Assembly: GCA_965218935.1 (NCBI GenBank)
Contig: CBDCMH010000008.1
Span: 124,001-188,000 of the forward strand
Origin: JADFOI01 sp965218935
Lineage (GTDB): Bacteria > Acidobacteriota > UBA6911 > RPQK01 > JADFOI01
Length of the DNA: 64,000 nt
Reading direction: 5' to 3'
Positions 15,719-24,824 of the stretch are shown here, piece by piece (the first letter of the stretch is position 1; each line of letters begins with the position of its first letter). The position numbers and the translations under genes are program-made. Below the pieces are notes generated by a model, which was given only the letters and a program-made list of their open reading frames with translations, searched no databases and had not been told where the DNA came from.

Positions 15719-16687
15719 TTAGCGATCCGACCCTTCTGAGCCCAGCCAGGTATATTTCTTGCGATGGTAGATCCTGCCGGTGGCCTGGGTGCAAACGACT
15801 TCTATGCTACGGAATTTTTTCTCAGAGGAAGCGGGAGGTCGAAAAGTTAAAACGTATTGGCTCTTGAGCTCTTCCGCCACCTGCAGATAAGTGCTTCGGA
15901 GATCTTCCAGCTTTTCCGGAAAGAACACTCGACCGCCCGTAGCCTCGGCCAAATGAGATAGAGAGGTTTCTTTCTCTCGAAAGTAAATATCAATGAAGTC
16001 CTTTTCTTCGCGGAGCATGTTCTTCATCACCTGATTGAGAAAATCGGCCCGTTCGCTTTGTTGAATCTTGGGCTGGACCAGTCGTGTGCGGCTCACGATG
16101 TAAAGTGCAATATCGGATTCGATCAAAAGGTTCAGGACATCATCAAAGGTGGAACGGCTTTCGTTATCCAGCCCGTCCGTGAGAACGATGATGACTTTTT
16201 TTCCCGGCACCTGGACCAGTTGTTCACGGGCTATAGAAGCCAGTGCATCGTAAAGTGCCGTTCGATAGCCACGCTCAAGGTGCTCGAGTGATTTGCGAAG
16301 TTTCCTGATGTCACGGGTCCAATTCTGTAGGAGTTCCAGCTGGTCCGAAAAGGAAACGATGGCAATTCGGTCCTCCCGGCCGAAGGATTGGGCGAACTGC
16401 AGGGCTGCTTCCTGGATTTCTTCCAGTTCCTCGCCCAGACTGCTGCTGACATCGAGCAGGAGAATGACATGAATGGCGGTTTTATCGAGGAGGAAGTTTT
16501 CGATGGGACGAGGGTCATTCTCATCCAGAAGGATGAACTGCTCCTGGGTCAGGTTGGAGAGAATTCGACCGTTGGCGTCAAAAACACTGACCGGAACTTT
16601 GACGTAGTCGGCCTTGATCTGAAACGAGGGTGGCTCTTGAGCGAGAAGCAGAGGACAAAAGAGAAAAAGCCAGGCCAGGCGAAGCAT
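15719..16687 (-). CDS. VWFA-related secreted protein
   Basis: 322 residues with a signal peptide (MLRLAWLFLFCPLLLA). The acidobacterial VWFA-related pattern follows: VPVSVFDANGRILSNLTQEQ (about 35-55), the MIDAS motif DVSSS (about 92-96) and the later Asp in VLTDGLDNES. It ends with SQYVLTFRPP, the strand typical of this family before the C-terminus. These proteins are exported and may bind metal-dependent partners; cellular role is not established. A TATAAT box lies only 6 nt upstream of the ATG. Related copies are at 34926, 51107 and 52082. Confidence 0.88.
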   Translation of the reverse strand: MLRLAWLFLFCPLLLAQEPPSFQIKADYVKVPVSVFDANGRILSNLTQEQFILLDENDPRPIENFLLDKTAIHVILLLDVSSSLGEELEEIQEAALQFAQSFGREDRIAIVSFSDQLELLQNWTRDIRKLRKSLEHLERGYRTALYDALASIAREQLVQVPGKKVIIVLTDGLDNESRSTFDDVLNLLIESDIALYIVSRTRLVQPKIQQSERADFLNQVMKNMLREEKDFIDIYFREKETSLSHLAEATGGRVFFPEKLEDLRSTYLQVAEELKSQYVLTFRPPASSEKKFRSIEVVCTQATGRIYHRKKYTWLGSEGSDR

Positions 16688-16693
16688 AGCCCT

Positions 16694-16699
16694 ATTATA
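16694..16699 (-). promoter_or_regulatory. -10 box (TATAAT) 6 nt before a start codon
   Basis: On the reverse strand TATAAT is followed by AGGGCT and the ATG of the VWFA gene at 16687. No ribosome site fits in between, so the transcript would begin at or next to the start codon. The -35 position shows no consensus. Confidence 0.5.
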
Positions 16700-16721
16700 G
16701 TACCAATCCCATCTCTGGACG

Positions 16722-16842
16722 AGCCTGGATCATTCATAGGCTGTCGTAGTGAAGCGGCGGAAGCGCCGGCGGGACAAGGCGCAACGCAGTCCGGTCGGAT
16801 GATCCCGCCGCTGTAGCAGACCGTTTATGAATAGTCCGGGCT
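16722..16842. repeat. REP-like inverted repeat, copy 1
   Basis: The ends AGCCTGGATCATTCATAG and, read inward from the right, AGCCCGGACTATTCATAA form an imperfect inverted repeat around a GC-rich, stem-forming centre. This is the most divergent copy of the AGCCCGGA...TCCGGGCT family found at four other intergenic sites in the window. Confidence 0.6.
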
Positions 16843-16874
16843 AAAGGGCAAAAGCTGCTCAGGCGGCGAAAAGA

Positions 16875-18350
16875 TTACGGATCCCATCTGAGAATGGGGG
16901 AGCGGGCGGCACGAACTTCGTCCAGACGGGTCAGCTTGGCCGTGGTCGGAGCCGTGGTGAGCTTTTCCGGGTCTTCCTCGGCCTCACGGCTGATGGCAAT
17001 CATGGCATCGATGAAGGCATCCAATTCCTCTTTGCCGTGGCTCTCGGTGGGCTCGATCATGAGCGCGCCCTGGACGATTAGAGGGAAATAAGTAGTGGGG
17101 GGATGAAAGCCGTAGTCGATGAGTCTTTTGGCGATGTCCAGTGTCGTCACTCCCTTTTCGCTCTGTCTCTTGTCGGAGAAGACGACCTCATGCAGGATCG
17201 GCGTGTCGTAGGGAAGGTCGTAGTACTCTTCCAGCCGCCGTCGGACATAATTGGCGCTTAGCACGGCCATTTCGCTCAATTCCTGAAGCCCTTCTCGACC
17301 ACAGCTGAGGATGTAACAAAGGGCCCGAACCGCCATCCCGAAATTGCCATGAAAACCATGGACGCGACCGATGCTTTCGGGCTTGTCAGAGTTGAGCCGA
17401 TACAGTTCCCCCTCTTGTTCCACCCGGGGCACAGGCAAGTATGGGGCTAGATGTTCCTTGCAGGCCACGGGACCGCTGCCGGGACCTCCCCCGCCGTGAG
17501 GGGTGGAAAACGTCTTGTGCAGATTAAGGTGAAGCACATCGATTCCCATCTCGCCCGGGCAGGCATAGCCCATTAAGGCGTTGAAATTGGCGCCGTCCAT
17601 ATAGATGAGGCCACCTTTCTGGTGGACAATCTGTGCGACCTCCTCGATGTGGGTTTCAAAAATCCCCATGGTATTGGGGTTGGTCAGCATCAGACAGGCC
17701 ACGTCCTTGCTCATTTTCTCGGCCAGCACCTGGACGTCGATTCTGCCCTTCTCATCGGAAGGAATGGAGATCACCTCATATCCAGCCAATACGGCGCTGG
17801 CCGGATTGGTTCCGTGAGCCGAGTCGGGAATGAGGACGTATTTTCGAGGCTCCCCTTTCTGAGCAATATGATGGGCGCGGACCATCAGGATACCGGTCAA
17901 TTCCGCCTGCGCTCCTCCGGCTGGCTGCAGACTCACGGCATCCATGGCGGTCAATTCCTTAAGGTGCTCTTGAAGCTTGAAGAGAATTTCCAGGCTCCCC
18001 TGGCTGTGCTGTTCCTCTTGAAGGGGATGGGTCAAGGCGATACTGGGAATACGGGAGACTCGTTCGTTGAGCTTGGGATTGTACTTCATGGTGCAGGAGC
18101 CCAACGGGTACATGCCCAGATCGATGTGGTAGTTCCAGGTGGAGAGTCGGGTGTAGTGGCGAATCAGTTCCACTTCGCTGACCTCGGGAAATCCACGGAC
18201 CTCTGACCGTAGATATTTGGAGTCCAGGATCTCCTCCACCGGGACATCTTCAACGTCCAGCTGAGGGAGGGTATAGGCGGATTTACCCGGAGCTGATCTC
18301 TCAAAAATCAGGGGCTCGTTTAGATTAAAGGTGACCGAAGTTCGTGTCAT
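16875..18350 (-). CDS. gcvPB: Glycine dehydrogenase (decarboxylating) subunit 2, P-protein beta chain
   Basis: 491 residues from ATG 18350. This is the catalytic half of the split P-protein, which decarboxylates glycine and passes the aminomethyl group to lipoyl-GcvH. The PLP lysine sits in LNLHKTFSTPHGGGGPGSGP, preceded by YMDGANFNAL. The N-terminus (FNLNEPLIFERSAPGKS) and length match the two-subunit form found in many bacteria and archaea. The ATG overlaps the TGA of gcvPA (ATGA), so the subunits are translationally coupled. The longer upstream frame to 18425 lies inside gcvPA and is rejected. Confidence 0.95.
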   Translation of the reverse strand: MTRTSVTFNLNEPLIFERSAPGKSAYTLPQLDVEDVPVEEILDSKYLRSEVRGFPEVSEVELIRHYTRLSTWNYHIDLGMYPLGSCTMKYNPKLNERVSRIPSIALTHPLQEEQHSQGSLEILFKLQEHLKELTAMDAVSLQPAGGAQAELTGILMVRAHHIAQKGEPRKYVLIPDSAHGTNPASAVLAGYEVISIPSDEKGRIDVQVLAEKMSKDVACLMLTNPNTMGIFETHIEEVAQIVHQKGGLIYMDGANFNALMGYACPGEMGIDVLHLNLHKTFSTPHGGGGPGSGPVACKEHLAPYLPVPRVEQEGELYRLNSDKPESIGRVHGFHGNFGMAVRALCYILSCGREGLQELSEMAVLSANYVRRRLEEYYDLPYDTPILHEVVFSDKRQSEKGVTTLDIAKRLIDYGFHPPTTYFPLIVQGALMIEPTESHGKEELDAFIDAMIAISREAEEDPEKLTTAPTTAKLTRLDEVRAARSPILRWDP

Positions 18351-19690
18351 AATGTTACTTTTACGCTTTTCAAGACTTCTGCAAGGCGCTCTATTTTTTC
18401 CAGACTGTTCTGCTCGGTCACGCAAACCAGCATCTGATTGGAGCGCTCAGGAAAATACCTCCCCAAAGGAAGACCTCCGATGATCCCCTCGCCCACCAGC
18501 TGGCGATTGATTTCAGCCGGGTCTTCGGTGCAGTCCATCACCATTTCGTTGAAAGTGGCACCGGAAAATACCAGGGAATCACCCAGGAGTTTTCGTAAAT
18601 GAAAGGCCTTCTTGAGGTTTTGTTCCGCCAACTCTCGAATGCCCCGCTTACCTAAAACCGACAGGAAAACGGCAGCAATTAAAGCACACAGGCCTTGATT
18701 CGTGCAGATATTGGAGGTCGCCTTCTGACGGCGGATGTGCTGCTCACGAGTGGCCAGCGTCAGGACGTAGCCCTGCCGCCCTTCGCCATCGACGGTTTGA
18801 CCTACCAACCGTCCCGGCATCTGGCGCTTGTACTTGTCTTTGCTGGCAAAAAGTCCCAGATAGGGTCCTCCAAATCCCAAGGGGATGCCCAGGGACTGTC
18901 CTTCTCCTACCACGATGTCTGCTCCCAGTTCCCCCGGGGGCTTGAGGAGACCCAGTGAGAGTGCCTCGCTCACCACCACGACGGACAAGGCGCCCGCCTT
19001 TTGGCTCAGACGAATGGCCTCTTCCACCTCATCCAGGACCCCAAAGAAGTTGGGAGACTGAATCACCACGGCGGCATGATCTTCGCTCAAGAGCTGTTCC
19101 AGACCTTCGACATCAATGCATCCCGATTCGGTGAAAGGGAACTCCTGGAGCTGGATGTCCAGGTTGCCCGCATAGGTTTCCAAGACCCGCCGGTACTCGG
19201 GGTGTACGCTTTGGGCAACCAGGACCTTCCTTCTCCTGGTGGTTCGAACGGCCATGAGCACTCCCTCCGCCAGCGCGCTGCTTCCGTCATACAGGCTGGC
19301 GTTGGCAACCTCCATTCCTGTGAGCTGACAGATGAGGGTCTGGAACTCAAAGGTAGCCTGCAGTGTTCCCTGGCTGACCTCGGGCTGATAAGGGGTATAG
19401 CAGGTGTAGAACTCGGATCGGGAAATGACCGAGTCAATCAGGGTGGGGAGAAAGTGATTGTAAGCTCCCGCTCCCAGAAAATACTCGAATTTGTCAGCGG
19501 AGGCGTTTTTTTCACCCAGCGACCTGAAATACTTGAGGATGTCCGTTTCTGAGGCGGCCTCCGGAATGTCCAGGCTTTTGCTGAGCCTGAGATTCTCGGG
19601 AATAGCGGCGAAGAGATCTTCCACTCGATCCACTCCGGTGGCCTTCAACATCAGCCGCTTTTCTTCCGGTGTGATCGAAACGTAGCGCAT
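18347..19690 (-). CDS. gcvPA: Glycine dehydrogenase (decarboxylating) subunit 1, P-protein alpha chain
   Basis: 447 residues, full length for the alpha chain of the split P-protein, starting MRYVSITPEEKRLMLKATG. Family motifs include FLGAGAYNHFLPT, YTPYQPEVSQGTLQATFEFQ and GMEVANASLYDGSSA. It lacks the PLP lysine, which is in GcvPB. The gene lies 3 nt after gcvH and overlaps gcvPB by 4 nt, giving an H-PA-PB operon. gcvT is on the same strand 2.5 kb upstream, with a GNAT and a UbiD gene between. Confidence 0.95.
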   Translation of the reverse strand: MRYVSITPEEKRLMLKATGVDRVEDLFAAIPENLRLSKSLDIPEAASETDILKYFRSLGEKNASADKFEYFLGAGAYNHFLPTLIDSVISRSEFYTCYTPYQPEVSQGTLQATFEFQTLICQLTGMEVANASLYDGSSALAEGVLMAVRTTRRRKVLVAQSVHPEYRRVLETYAGNLDIQLQEFPFTESGCIDVEGLEQLLSEDHAAVVIQSPNFFGVLDEVEEAIRLSQKAGALSVVVVSEALSLGLLKPPGELGADIVVGEGQSLGIPLGFGGPYLGLFASKDKYKRQMPGRLVGQTVDGEGRQGYVLTLATREQHIRRQKATSNICTNQGLCALIAAVFLSVLGKRGIRELAEQNLKKAFHLRKLLGDSLVFSGATFNEMVMDCTEDPAEINRQLVGEGIIGGLPLGRYFPERSNQMLVCVTEQNSLEKIERLAEVLKSVKVTL

Positions 19691-19693
19691 CGA

Positions 19694-20086
19694 CTACTCC
19701 TGGGCCTCTTCCTCGACGTATTCGGAATATTCCTGGGAAGACATGAGGGTCTCCAGCTCTGCTGGGTTTTCCACATGGATACGAATAATCCAACCTTCGC
19801 CGTAAGGGTCGTCGTTGATTTTTTCAGGATTGTCCAGCAACGACTCGTTGGCTTCCACGATTTTCCCGGAGACCGGAGTGTAGACTTCCGAAACAGCCTT
19901 CACCGATTCCACGGAACCAAACGCGTCGTTAGCGTTGAAGGTCGCTCCTACTTCTGGAAGCTCAGCGAACACCACGTCGCCCAATTCCTTTTGAGCGTAC
20001 TCGGTAATCCCAATGGTGGCAACGTCACTTTCCCTCTGGATCCACTCGTGTTCCTTGCTGTACAAAAGATCATCCGGAGCATCCAT
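19694..20086 (-). CDS. gcvH: Glycine cleavage system H protein
   Basis: 130 residues of lipoyl carrier protein. The modified lysine is in FGSVESVKAVSEVYTPVSG (about residue 66); the N-terminal YSKEHEWIQRESDVATIGIT and C-terminal GEGWIIRIHVEN complete the fold. The protein shuttles the methylamine intermediate between the P-protein, GcvT and lipoamide dehydrogenase. GAGAGGA lies upstream of the ATG. It is the first gene of the gcvH-gcvPA-gcvPB unit. No glycine riboswitch is seen in the 250 bp upstream. Confidence 0.95.
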   Translation of the reverse strand: MDAPDDLLYSKEHEWIQRESDVATIGITEYAQKELGDVVFAELPEVGATFNANDAFGSVESVKAVSEVYTPVSGKIVEANESLLDNPEKINDDPYGEGWIIRIHVENPAELETLMSSQEYSEYVEEEAQE

Positions 20087-20190
20087 CTTTTACCATCCTC
20101 TCGTCTTGATCAAGGGATCATTGAACATGTCCAACAGCATGTCAAAACCGTCAGTTCTTTTATCCCAAGTCGAGAATTGAATCAAGGGGG

Positions 20191-20218
20191 ACCACAGACC
20201 ACAGACCACAGACCGCAG
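20191..20218 (+). repeat. Short tandem repeat (ACCACAG x3, then ACCGCAG)
   Basis: Three exact 7-bp units followed by a variant in the gcvH upstream region. The same word appears inverted near 46915 (CTGTGGTCTGTGGTC), in another intergenic spacer. No regulatory role can be shown. Confidence 0.55.
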
Positions 20219-20338
20219 AGGAGAAAGAAGAAGTCAGGAGACAAAATCCACGAAGATCCGTGCTTGTGAAACCTGAAGCTTGGAGGGTGTGTGAAGTGCT
20301 CTTCCGACCAGACCTTCGTGATATATAGGAAGTCAGAG

Positions 20339-20785
20339 ATGAATGGAACCCCGGAAATGAAGATCGAGGAAGTGACTGAAGTGAGTGGGGAATTGGTGGA
20401 GGCCTTTGCCCGGTTAACTCCGGAGCTGAGTCGTTCGGCACCCCCTCCCGGAGAGCGGGAGTTGGAGCGGATTGTTCAATCGAATGCCACCCGCTTGCTG
20501 ATCGCTAGAATGGAGGGTGCTATCGTGGGTAGCCTGACCCTGGTTTTAATCCCGATTCCCACAGGCTTGCGTGCATGGATTGAGGACGTGGTCGTTGATG
20601 AGGCCGCTCGGGGGCAGGGAATTGGAGCAGCTCTGAATCAGGAAGCTTTGAAGGTGGCTCGAGATCAGGGTGCCCAAACGGTGGATTTAACTTCCCGGCC
20701 CAGCCGGGAAGCAGCAAACCGTCTCTATCGGCGCTTGGGATTCAAGCAACGAGAAACGAATGTCTACCGGTATTCGTTCGAGTGA
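20339..20785 (+). CDS. GNAT-family N-acetyltransferase
   Basis: 148 residues from ATG 20339, behind AGGAAG. The acetyl-CoA loop is VDEAARGQGIGAALNQEALK (motif A, RGQGIG), and motif B is EAANRLYRRLGFKQRETNVY. A single GNAT domain fills the protein. Substrate unknown; such small stand-alone GNATs acetylate amines on proteins or small molecules. An earlier in-frame ATG at 20291 lacks a ribosome site. The gene sits divergent from gcvH and convergent with a UbiD gene. Confidence 0.82.
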   Translation: MNGTPEMKIEEVTEVSGELVEAFARLTPELSRSAPPPGERELERIVQSNATRLLIARMEGAIVGSLTLVLIPIPTGLRAWIEDVVVDEAARGQGIGAALNQEALKVARDQGAQTVDLTSRPSREAANRLYRRLGFKQRETNVYRYSFE

Positions 20786-20927
20786 AGTGATGCCAACAAG
20801 ATCGCTCTATGATCGATCAACTCGCCGGCGGGGTGGAGCTGACTAAGAGGCCGGCCTGGCCGGCTCCGAAGACGATGTCGTCAAGGGGGGTTGCTTGCGT
20901 ACCTGAGCCCTTTTGCAATATGGGGGG

Positions 20928-22586
20928 CTAAACGACTCGACCCGTGTGGGTCTTTCCCCATCTGGCCCTCAGCGAACCCAGCGTCTCATCCTCACCCACC
21001 TCGACTCGGGTCTCTTTGAGTTTTTCTTCCAGTTGAAGGTAATTGCCTGCAGCGGCGCTTTGGGCCTCTTTTTCTAAATGTTCCGGCCAAAACCCTTGCA
21101 GGTAGCCGTGCCAGGGCTCCTTCGGCTTGAGCTCAGGCAGACCCAATTCCTCCCAGATGGCTTTTGCCCGCTCCATATACTCCTTTCGGGGAAGGGAGAG
21201 TGGAGGGAAATCGGACTTCCGTGTGGCATCGATGAGCAGAGAGGATTCCTCACTGTCGTAACGGCTTCCCGGGTAGTTGGTGACCATGCCGATAGGGGTG
21301 GCACCAAAAGGTCGATCGCCCACAATTTTACTGTCCTGGTGAGGCTGGGAGCGATGGGTGATCGACCAAAGCACGGCGACAGGGTCCGCCGGATTGATGT
21401 CCTCATCCACCGTGACCACGAGTTTCCCAACGCGATCTCCGTAATCCAACACGGCCTGCATGACCTCCCACGGCTCCTGGTGATTCTCTTTTCTCATCCG
21501 TACCACGACATAAGGGCGCAGGTTCACCAGCGTCTCGGTCAGGGAAACCTCCAGCACACTGGAAAATCCCTTGTTTTGAAGATAACGGTAGATGAGGGTG
21601 GACATCCCCATGGCTTTGATCTTGGAACTCTCGCTGGGGGTCACCTGGCTGATAATCGACACCCAAACGGGATTTTTTCGGTGTGTGACGCAGGTCAGTT
21701 CAAAGACGGGGCTCAGGGTTCGGGGATCCACAACCCCCATCGACTCCCCGAAGGGACCCTCTTCCTCCAGGTATGAGGTGGGGATGATGCCTTCAAGAAC
21801 AATCTCGGAGCTGGCAGGAACCTCCAGATCGACGGTTTGGCACTTGACGAGCTGAATCGGCTCTCCGATCAGACCGCCAGCCAGGGTTAGTTCGTCCATG
21901 GTTGGAGGAACTTTTTGTGTGGCGGCATAGGAGACAGCGGGCAGCGCTCCCACGGCCACGGCCACTTCAAGAGGCTTTCCCAGTCGCCTGCATTTTTCCC
22001 AGTGGCTGGACAGATCCTGGGGTGTACCAATCATCAGACCACTGAGTCCCGGGCCTCTAATCAGGCCACGATAGTTGCCCACGTTTCGCTGTCCTGTTTC
22101 TGGATCCTTGGTGATCCAGTGACCCCCGGTAATGTAGGGGCCGTTATCGAAGCCGGGAGTGGAAATGGGTATGGGGAACTCGGTGAAGCCACCGTGACTG
22201 AGAAGATCTGAACCGGTGTGAATCTCTTCCTGGACGGGACCGCTATCGACCAACACAGGGGCTATAGGATGGTCCATGGCGTGCAGCCACCGGTCTGTGA
22301 TCTCACTCGGCTTGCATCGTACCCCCAGGCAGTAGATGGCAGCGGAACCGGCAAGACCGGCAACCAGAACAGAACCCTGATACTTCCTGTTTTTGGAATC
22401 GGTGACGTTCTCAAAGAGAAAAGCCTTTCGATCCTTCTCCTCCAATCCTCGGAACTGCCAGCGAACCAGAGGATGAAGCTCGGTGTCCTTGTTAATCTCC
22501 TTCTGGATGCGTATGAGCTTGTCGTTTTCCTCAAGTACTTGAATAAACTCTCGTAAATCCGCGTAGTAACCTCGTTCTGGTTTCAT
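20928..22586 (-). CDS. UbiD-family (prenylated-FMN-dependent) decarboxylase
   Basis: 552 residues matching the UbiD/Fdc family in order and length. Visible are the prFMN/metal region GNYRGLIRGPGLSGLMIG, HWEKCRRLGKPLEVAVAVG, and the catalytic Glu-rich loop YLEEEGPFGESMGVVD that corresponds to the E-R-E triad of characterised members. The family (de)carboxylates unsaturated or aromatic acids with prenylated FMN, which needs a UbiX partner not present here. Substrate is not predictable. TAGAAT lies 9 nt before the ATG. Confidence 0.9.
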   Translation of the reverse strand: MKPERGYYADLREFIQVLEENDKLIRIQKEINKDTELHPLVRWQFRGLEEKDRKAFLFENVTDSKNRKYQGSVLVAGLAGSAAIYCLGVRCKPSEITDRWLHAMDHPIAPVLVDSGPVQEEIHTGSDLLSHGGFTEFPIPISTPGFDNGPYITGGHWITKDPETGQRNVGNYRGLIRGPGLSGLMIGTPQDLSSHWEKCRRLGKPLEVAVAVGALPAVSYAATQKVPPTMDELTLAGGLIGEPIQLVKCQTVDLEVPASSEIVLEGIIPTSYLEEEGPFGESMGVVDPRTLSPVFELTCVTHRKNPVWVSIISQVTPSESSKIKAMGMSTLIYRYLQNKGFSSVLEVSLTETLVNLRPYVVVRMRKENHQEPWEVMQAVLDYGDRVGKLVVTVDEDINPADPVAVLWSITHRSQPHQDSKIVGDRPFGATPIGMVTNYPGSRYDSEESSLLIDATRKSDFPPLSLPRKEYMERAKAIWEELGLPELKPKEPWHGYLQGFWPEHLEKEAQSAAAGNYLQLEEKLKETRVEVGEDETLGSLRARWGKTHTGRVV

Positions 22587-22595
22587 AGTGGAGGC

Positions 22596-22601
22596 ATTCT
22601 A
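22596..22601 (-). promoter_or_regulatory. -10 box (TAGAAT) 9 nt before the UbiD start
   Basis: Reverse strand TAGAAT, then GCCTCCACT and ATG at 22586. There is no ribosome site, so this fits the leaderless pattern seen at several genes here. Confidence 0.4.
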
Positions 22602-22630
22602 CCCTCAATCGTTCAAAAATGCGAAAAGCG

Positions 22631-23716
22631 TCAGCGCGTGTAAAAGGGCGTTTTCACCACCTTGGCCTGGACCTGTTTGCCACGAATCTCCACCTGCAGC
22701 GGCTGACCGATCTTGCCATACTGGATGGGGAGATAGATCAATCCCACACTTTTTTGCAGGGAAGGAGCAAAGCTGCCACTGGTGACCTGGCCCACCTCGG
22801 CCCCATCCACTGAGACCGGGTAGTGATCGCGGGCGATTCCCCGTTCCACCATCTCAAAACCGGCCAGTTGGCGCTTTTTCTCCTCTTCTTTGAGCTTTTC
22901 CAGGGTATGGTGCCCGATGAAGTCTCCTTTGCCGAGTTGGACAATCCAGCCCAGACCGGCTTCCCAGGGGGTGGTGGTCTCATCGATCTCGTTTCCATAA
23001 AGGCAGTAGGCCACTTCCAATCGCAGGGTGTTGCGGGCGGCCAACCCGGCCGCCGTGATTTCGAAGGGCTTTCCCACCTGAAATAGTCGCTCCCAGATGG
23101 ATGGTGCCGCCTCCACAGGGATATAGATCTCAAACCCATCCTCTCCCGTATAGCCTGTCCTCGAGATCAGGGCTCGAGTCCCGTTCACGTTTGCATGGGT
23201 AAACCAGTAGTACTGGATTGTGGAGAGGTCCAGGTCGGTGAGCTGCTGGAGCACGGCTTCGGCCTTGGGCCCCTGGATGGCCAGCTGCACATAGGAATCG
23301 CTGTTGTCGAGGATATCCACCTTCCCCTGCTGTTGTGCCTTGACCCATCGATAATCCTTGTCTCTGTTGGCTGCGTTGACGCAAACGAAGATGTGCTGCT
23401 CATTGATACGGTAAACCACGATGTCGTCAATGAAGGTTCCCTGAGGATTGAGGAATGCCGAATACTGCGCCTGCCCGTCAGACAGCCGGGAGATGTCATT
23501 GCTGGTCACCTTTTGGGCCATGGTAAGAGCATCTTGGCCGACAAGCTCGATCTCGCCCATATGGCTGACGTCGAAAACTCCCACCCCTTGCCGGACTGCC
23601 AAATGTTCCTTGAGAGCGCTGCCATAGTGTACGGGCATTTCCCAACCCGCAAAATCCACCATCCGCGCACCGTATTTCCTGTGAAGGGCATTCAAAGGCG
23701 TTTTCTTCAAAGTCAT
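22631..23716 (-). CDS. gcvT: Glycine cleavage system T protein (aminomethyltransferase)
   Basis: 361 residues from ATG 23716 (MTLKKTPLNALHRKYGARMV); the longer frame needs TTG at 23728. GcvT transfers the methylene group from aminomethyl-GcvH to tetrahydrofolate and releases ammonia. Family motifs are DFAGWEMPVHY, GVFDVSHMGEIEL, SRTGYTGEDGFEIY and the C-terminal GQVTSGSFAPSLQKSVGLIY. It is full length. The remaining gcv genes lie 2.5 kb downstream on the same strand, so the complete pathway except lipoamide dehydrogenase is in this window. Confidence 0.95.
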   Translation of the reverse strand: MTLKKTPLNALHRKYGARMVDFAGWEMPVHYGSALKEHLAVRQGVGVFDVSHMGEIELVGQDALTMAQKVTSNDISRLSDGQAQYSAFLNPQGTFIDDIVVYRINEQHIFVCVNAANRDKDYRWVKAQQQGKVDILDNSDSYVQLAIQGPKAEAVLQQLTDLDLSTIQYYWFTHANVNGTRALISRTGYTGEDGFEIYIPVEAAPSIWERLFQVGKPFEITAAGLAARNTLRLEVAYCLYGNEIDETTTPWEAGLGWIVQLGKGDFIGHHTLEKLKEEEKKRQLAGFEMVERGIARDHYPVSVDGAEVGQVTSGSFAPSLQKSVGLIYLPIQYGKIGQPLQVEIRGKQVQAKVVKTPFYTR

Positions 23717-23778
23717 GAAATCACTCAAGGGTAAGTCCTGCTATAGTTGTGCCCAGCTCAACTGCCAGGAAGAAAACA

Positions 23779-24669
23779 ATGACCAAGTGGCTGGACTCGA
23801 CAAAGATTTTCCTTGCGGTGATGATTTATGTGGCCGTATCATGGTTTGCCGCCGGACAGGCGGCTTCCGGGACCCGCCACTATTTCTTTCTCTCCGATCA
23901 GCGCGTCATCACGGTCGAACTGATCAATGAGCAAAAATCAATTTTAAACTATATCAATCTTGGCGACTCGTTCGAGATTATTCAAGCACCAGAGCTTCTT
24001 ATTTTAGATGCAGAGGGTCTCCCCTACCATGGACATGTCATCGAGGTGGAGAATGCCAACCATCCCGGCGACCGGTTCAAAGTGACGGAACTCGTTCAGC
24101 CCGATCGCTATGTGGGCTACAACATTTTGGGAAATTACCGGTTTCAGGCACCTCCGGAGAAGGTGTTCTTGAAGGTCGGCTCTCGCATCGTGGAACTCGA
24201 GCCTGTTTCCGAAAGTGACTTCAATTTGCTGGCCTCCAAAATCGGAAATCTGGATCTCGCCATGCAAAATGGAAAACAAATGGTTTTAATGGCGGGTTTT
24301 CATCAAGGGTACGGAACGATTTACGGGAGCGGTGCGGCTGAAGTGGCCCAAATCGCGAGTCACTTCCCGGATCTCGAGATTGTGCCTCCTGTGCTCATTG
24401 CCAGTGCGCAGCCGGTGCTTCCTGCCTCTTTTGCTCATTTGCCCGACCCGGTTGTCGTTGAGTTGAACGGCCGGGTGAGCCGGTCCGGAGCGCTATCCGA
24501 TATCGAGGTCGTGCACAGCGTCGCGCCCCGCCTGGATCAGCTTGCCCGCGAGACGGCGCAAAACACATGGACCTTCCTGCCTGCTATTTCCAAAGGAGAA
24601 GTTGCCGACATCCAGCTGACCTTCAATGTGGTCTTTCGTAGAGGCGCCCCGGAGCGCCCGAGGCGCTAG
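23779..24669 (+). CDS. Exported protein with TonB C-terminal-like domain
   Basis: 296 residues from ATG 23779 (AGGAAG upstream). A signal peptide (IFLAVMIYVAVSWFAAGQA) is followed by a beta-rich region of unknown type (about 30-195). The last 75 residues fit a TonB_C-like fold: VVELNGRVSRSGALSDIEVV, then NTWTFLPAISKGEVADIQLT FNVVF. Acidobacteria encode many such secreted proteins with terminal TonB-like domains, presumably in envelope assembly or transport. Its TAG stop is also the first triplet of the REP-like repeat at 24667-24812. Confidence 0.7.
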   Translation: MTKWLDSTKIFLAVMIYVAVSWFAAGQAASGTRHYFFLSDQRVITVELINEQKSILNYINLGDSFEIIQAPELLILDAEGLPYHGHVIEVENANHPGDRFKVTELVQPDRYVGYNILGNYRFQAPPEKVFLKVGSRIVELEPVSESDFNLLASKIGNLDLAMQNGKQMVLMAGFHQGYGTIYGSGAAEVAQIASHFPDLEIVPPVLIASAQPVLPASFAHLPDPVVVELNGRVSRSGALSDIEVVHSVAPRLDQLARETAQNTWTFLPAISKGEVADIQLTFNVVFRRGAPERPRR

Positions 24670-24812
24670 CTCGTATTTCTCACACTCGATCTACTCCGTG
24701 GGCGGATCTGGCCGCGTCTACTGCGTTATGCGACCGGCAAGCGGGTCACACGTCTTGTGTTCACAGCCACCTCCCCCGCCTCGCTACGATCGAGTGTGAG
24801 AAGTGCGGGCTA
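24667..24812. repeat. REP-like inverted repeat, copy 2
   Basis: The outer 24 bp are inverted: TAGCTCGTATTTCTCACACT on the left against TAGCCCGCACTTCTCACACT read inward from the right, both followed by CGAT. The left TAG is the stop codon of the TonB-like gene. The centre is GC-rich with further short inverted segments. It may also act as a terminator between convergent genes. Confidence 0.7.
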
Positions 24813-24824
24813 GGTATGCCAGCT

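Noticed and set aside
16875..24000. Glycine riboswitch upstream of gcvH or gcvT
   Set aside because: I looked for the paired purine-rich aptamer cores upstream of both genes (20087-20340 and 23717-23780) and saw none.
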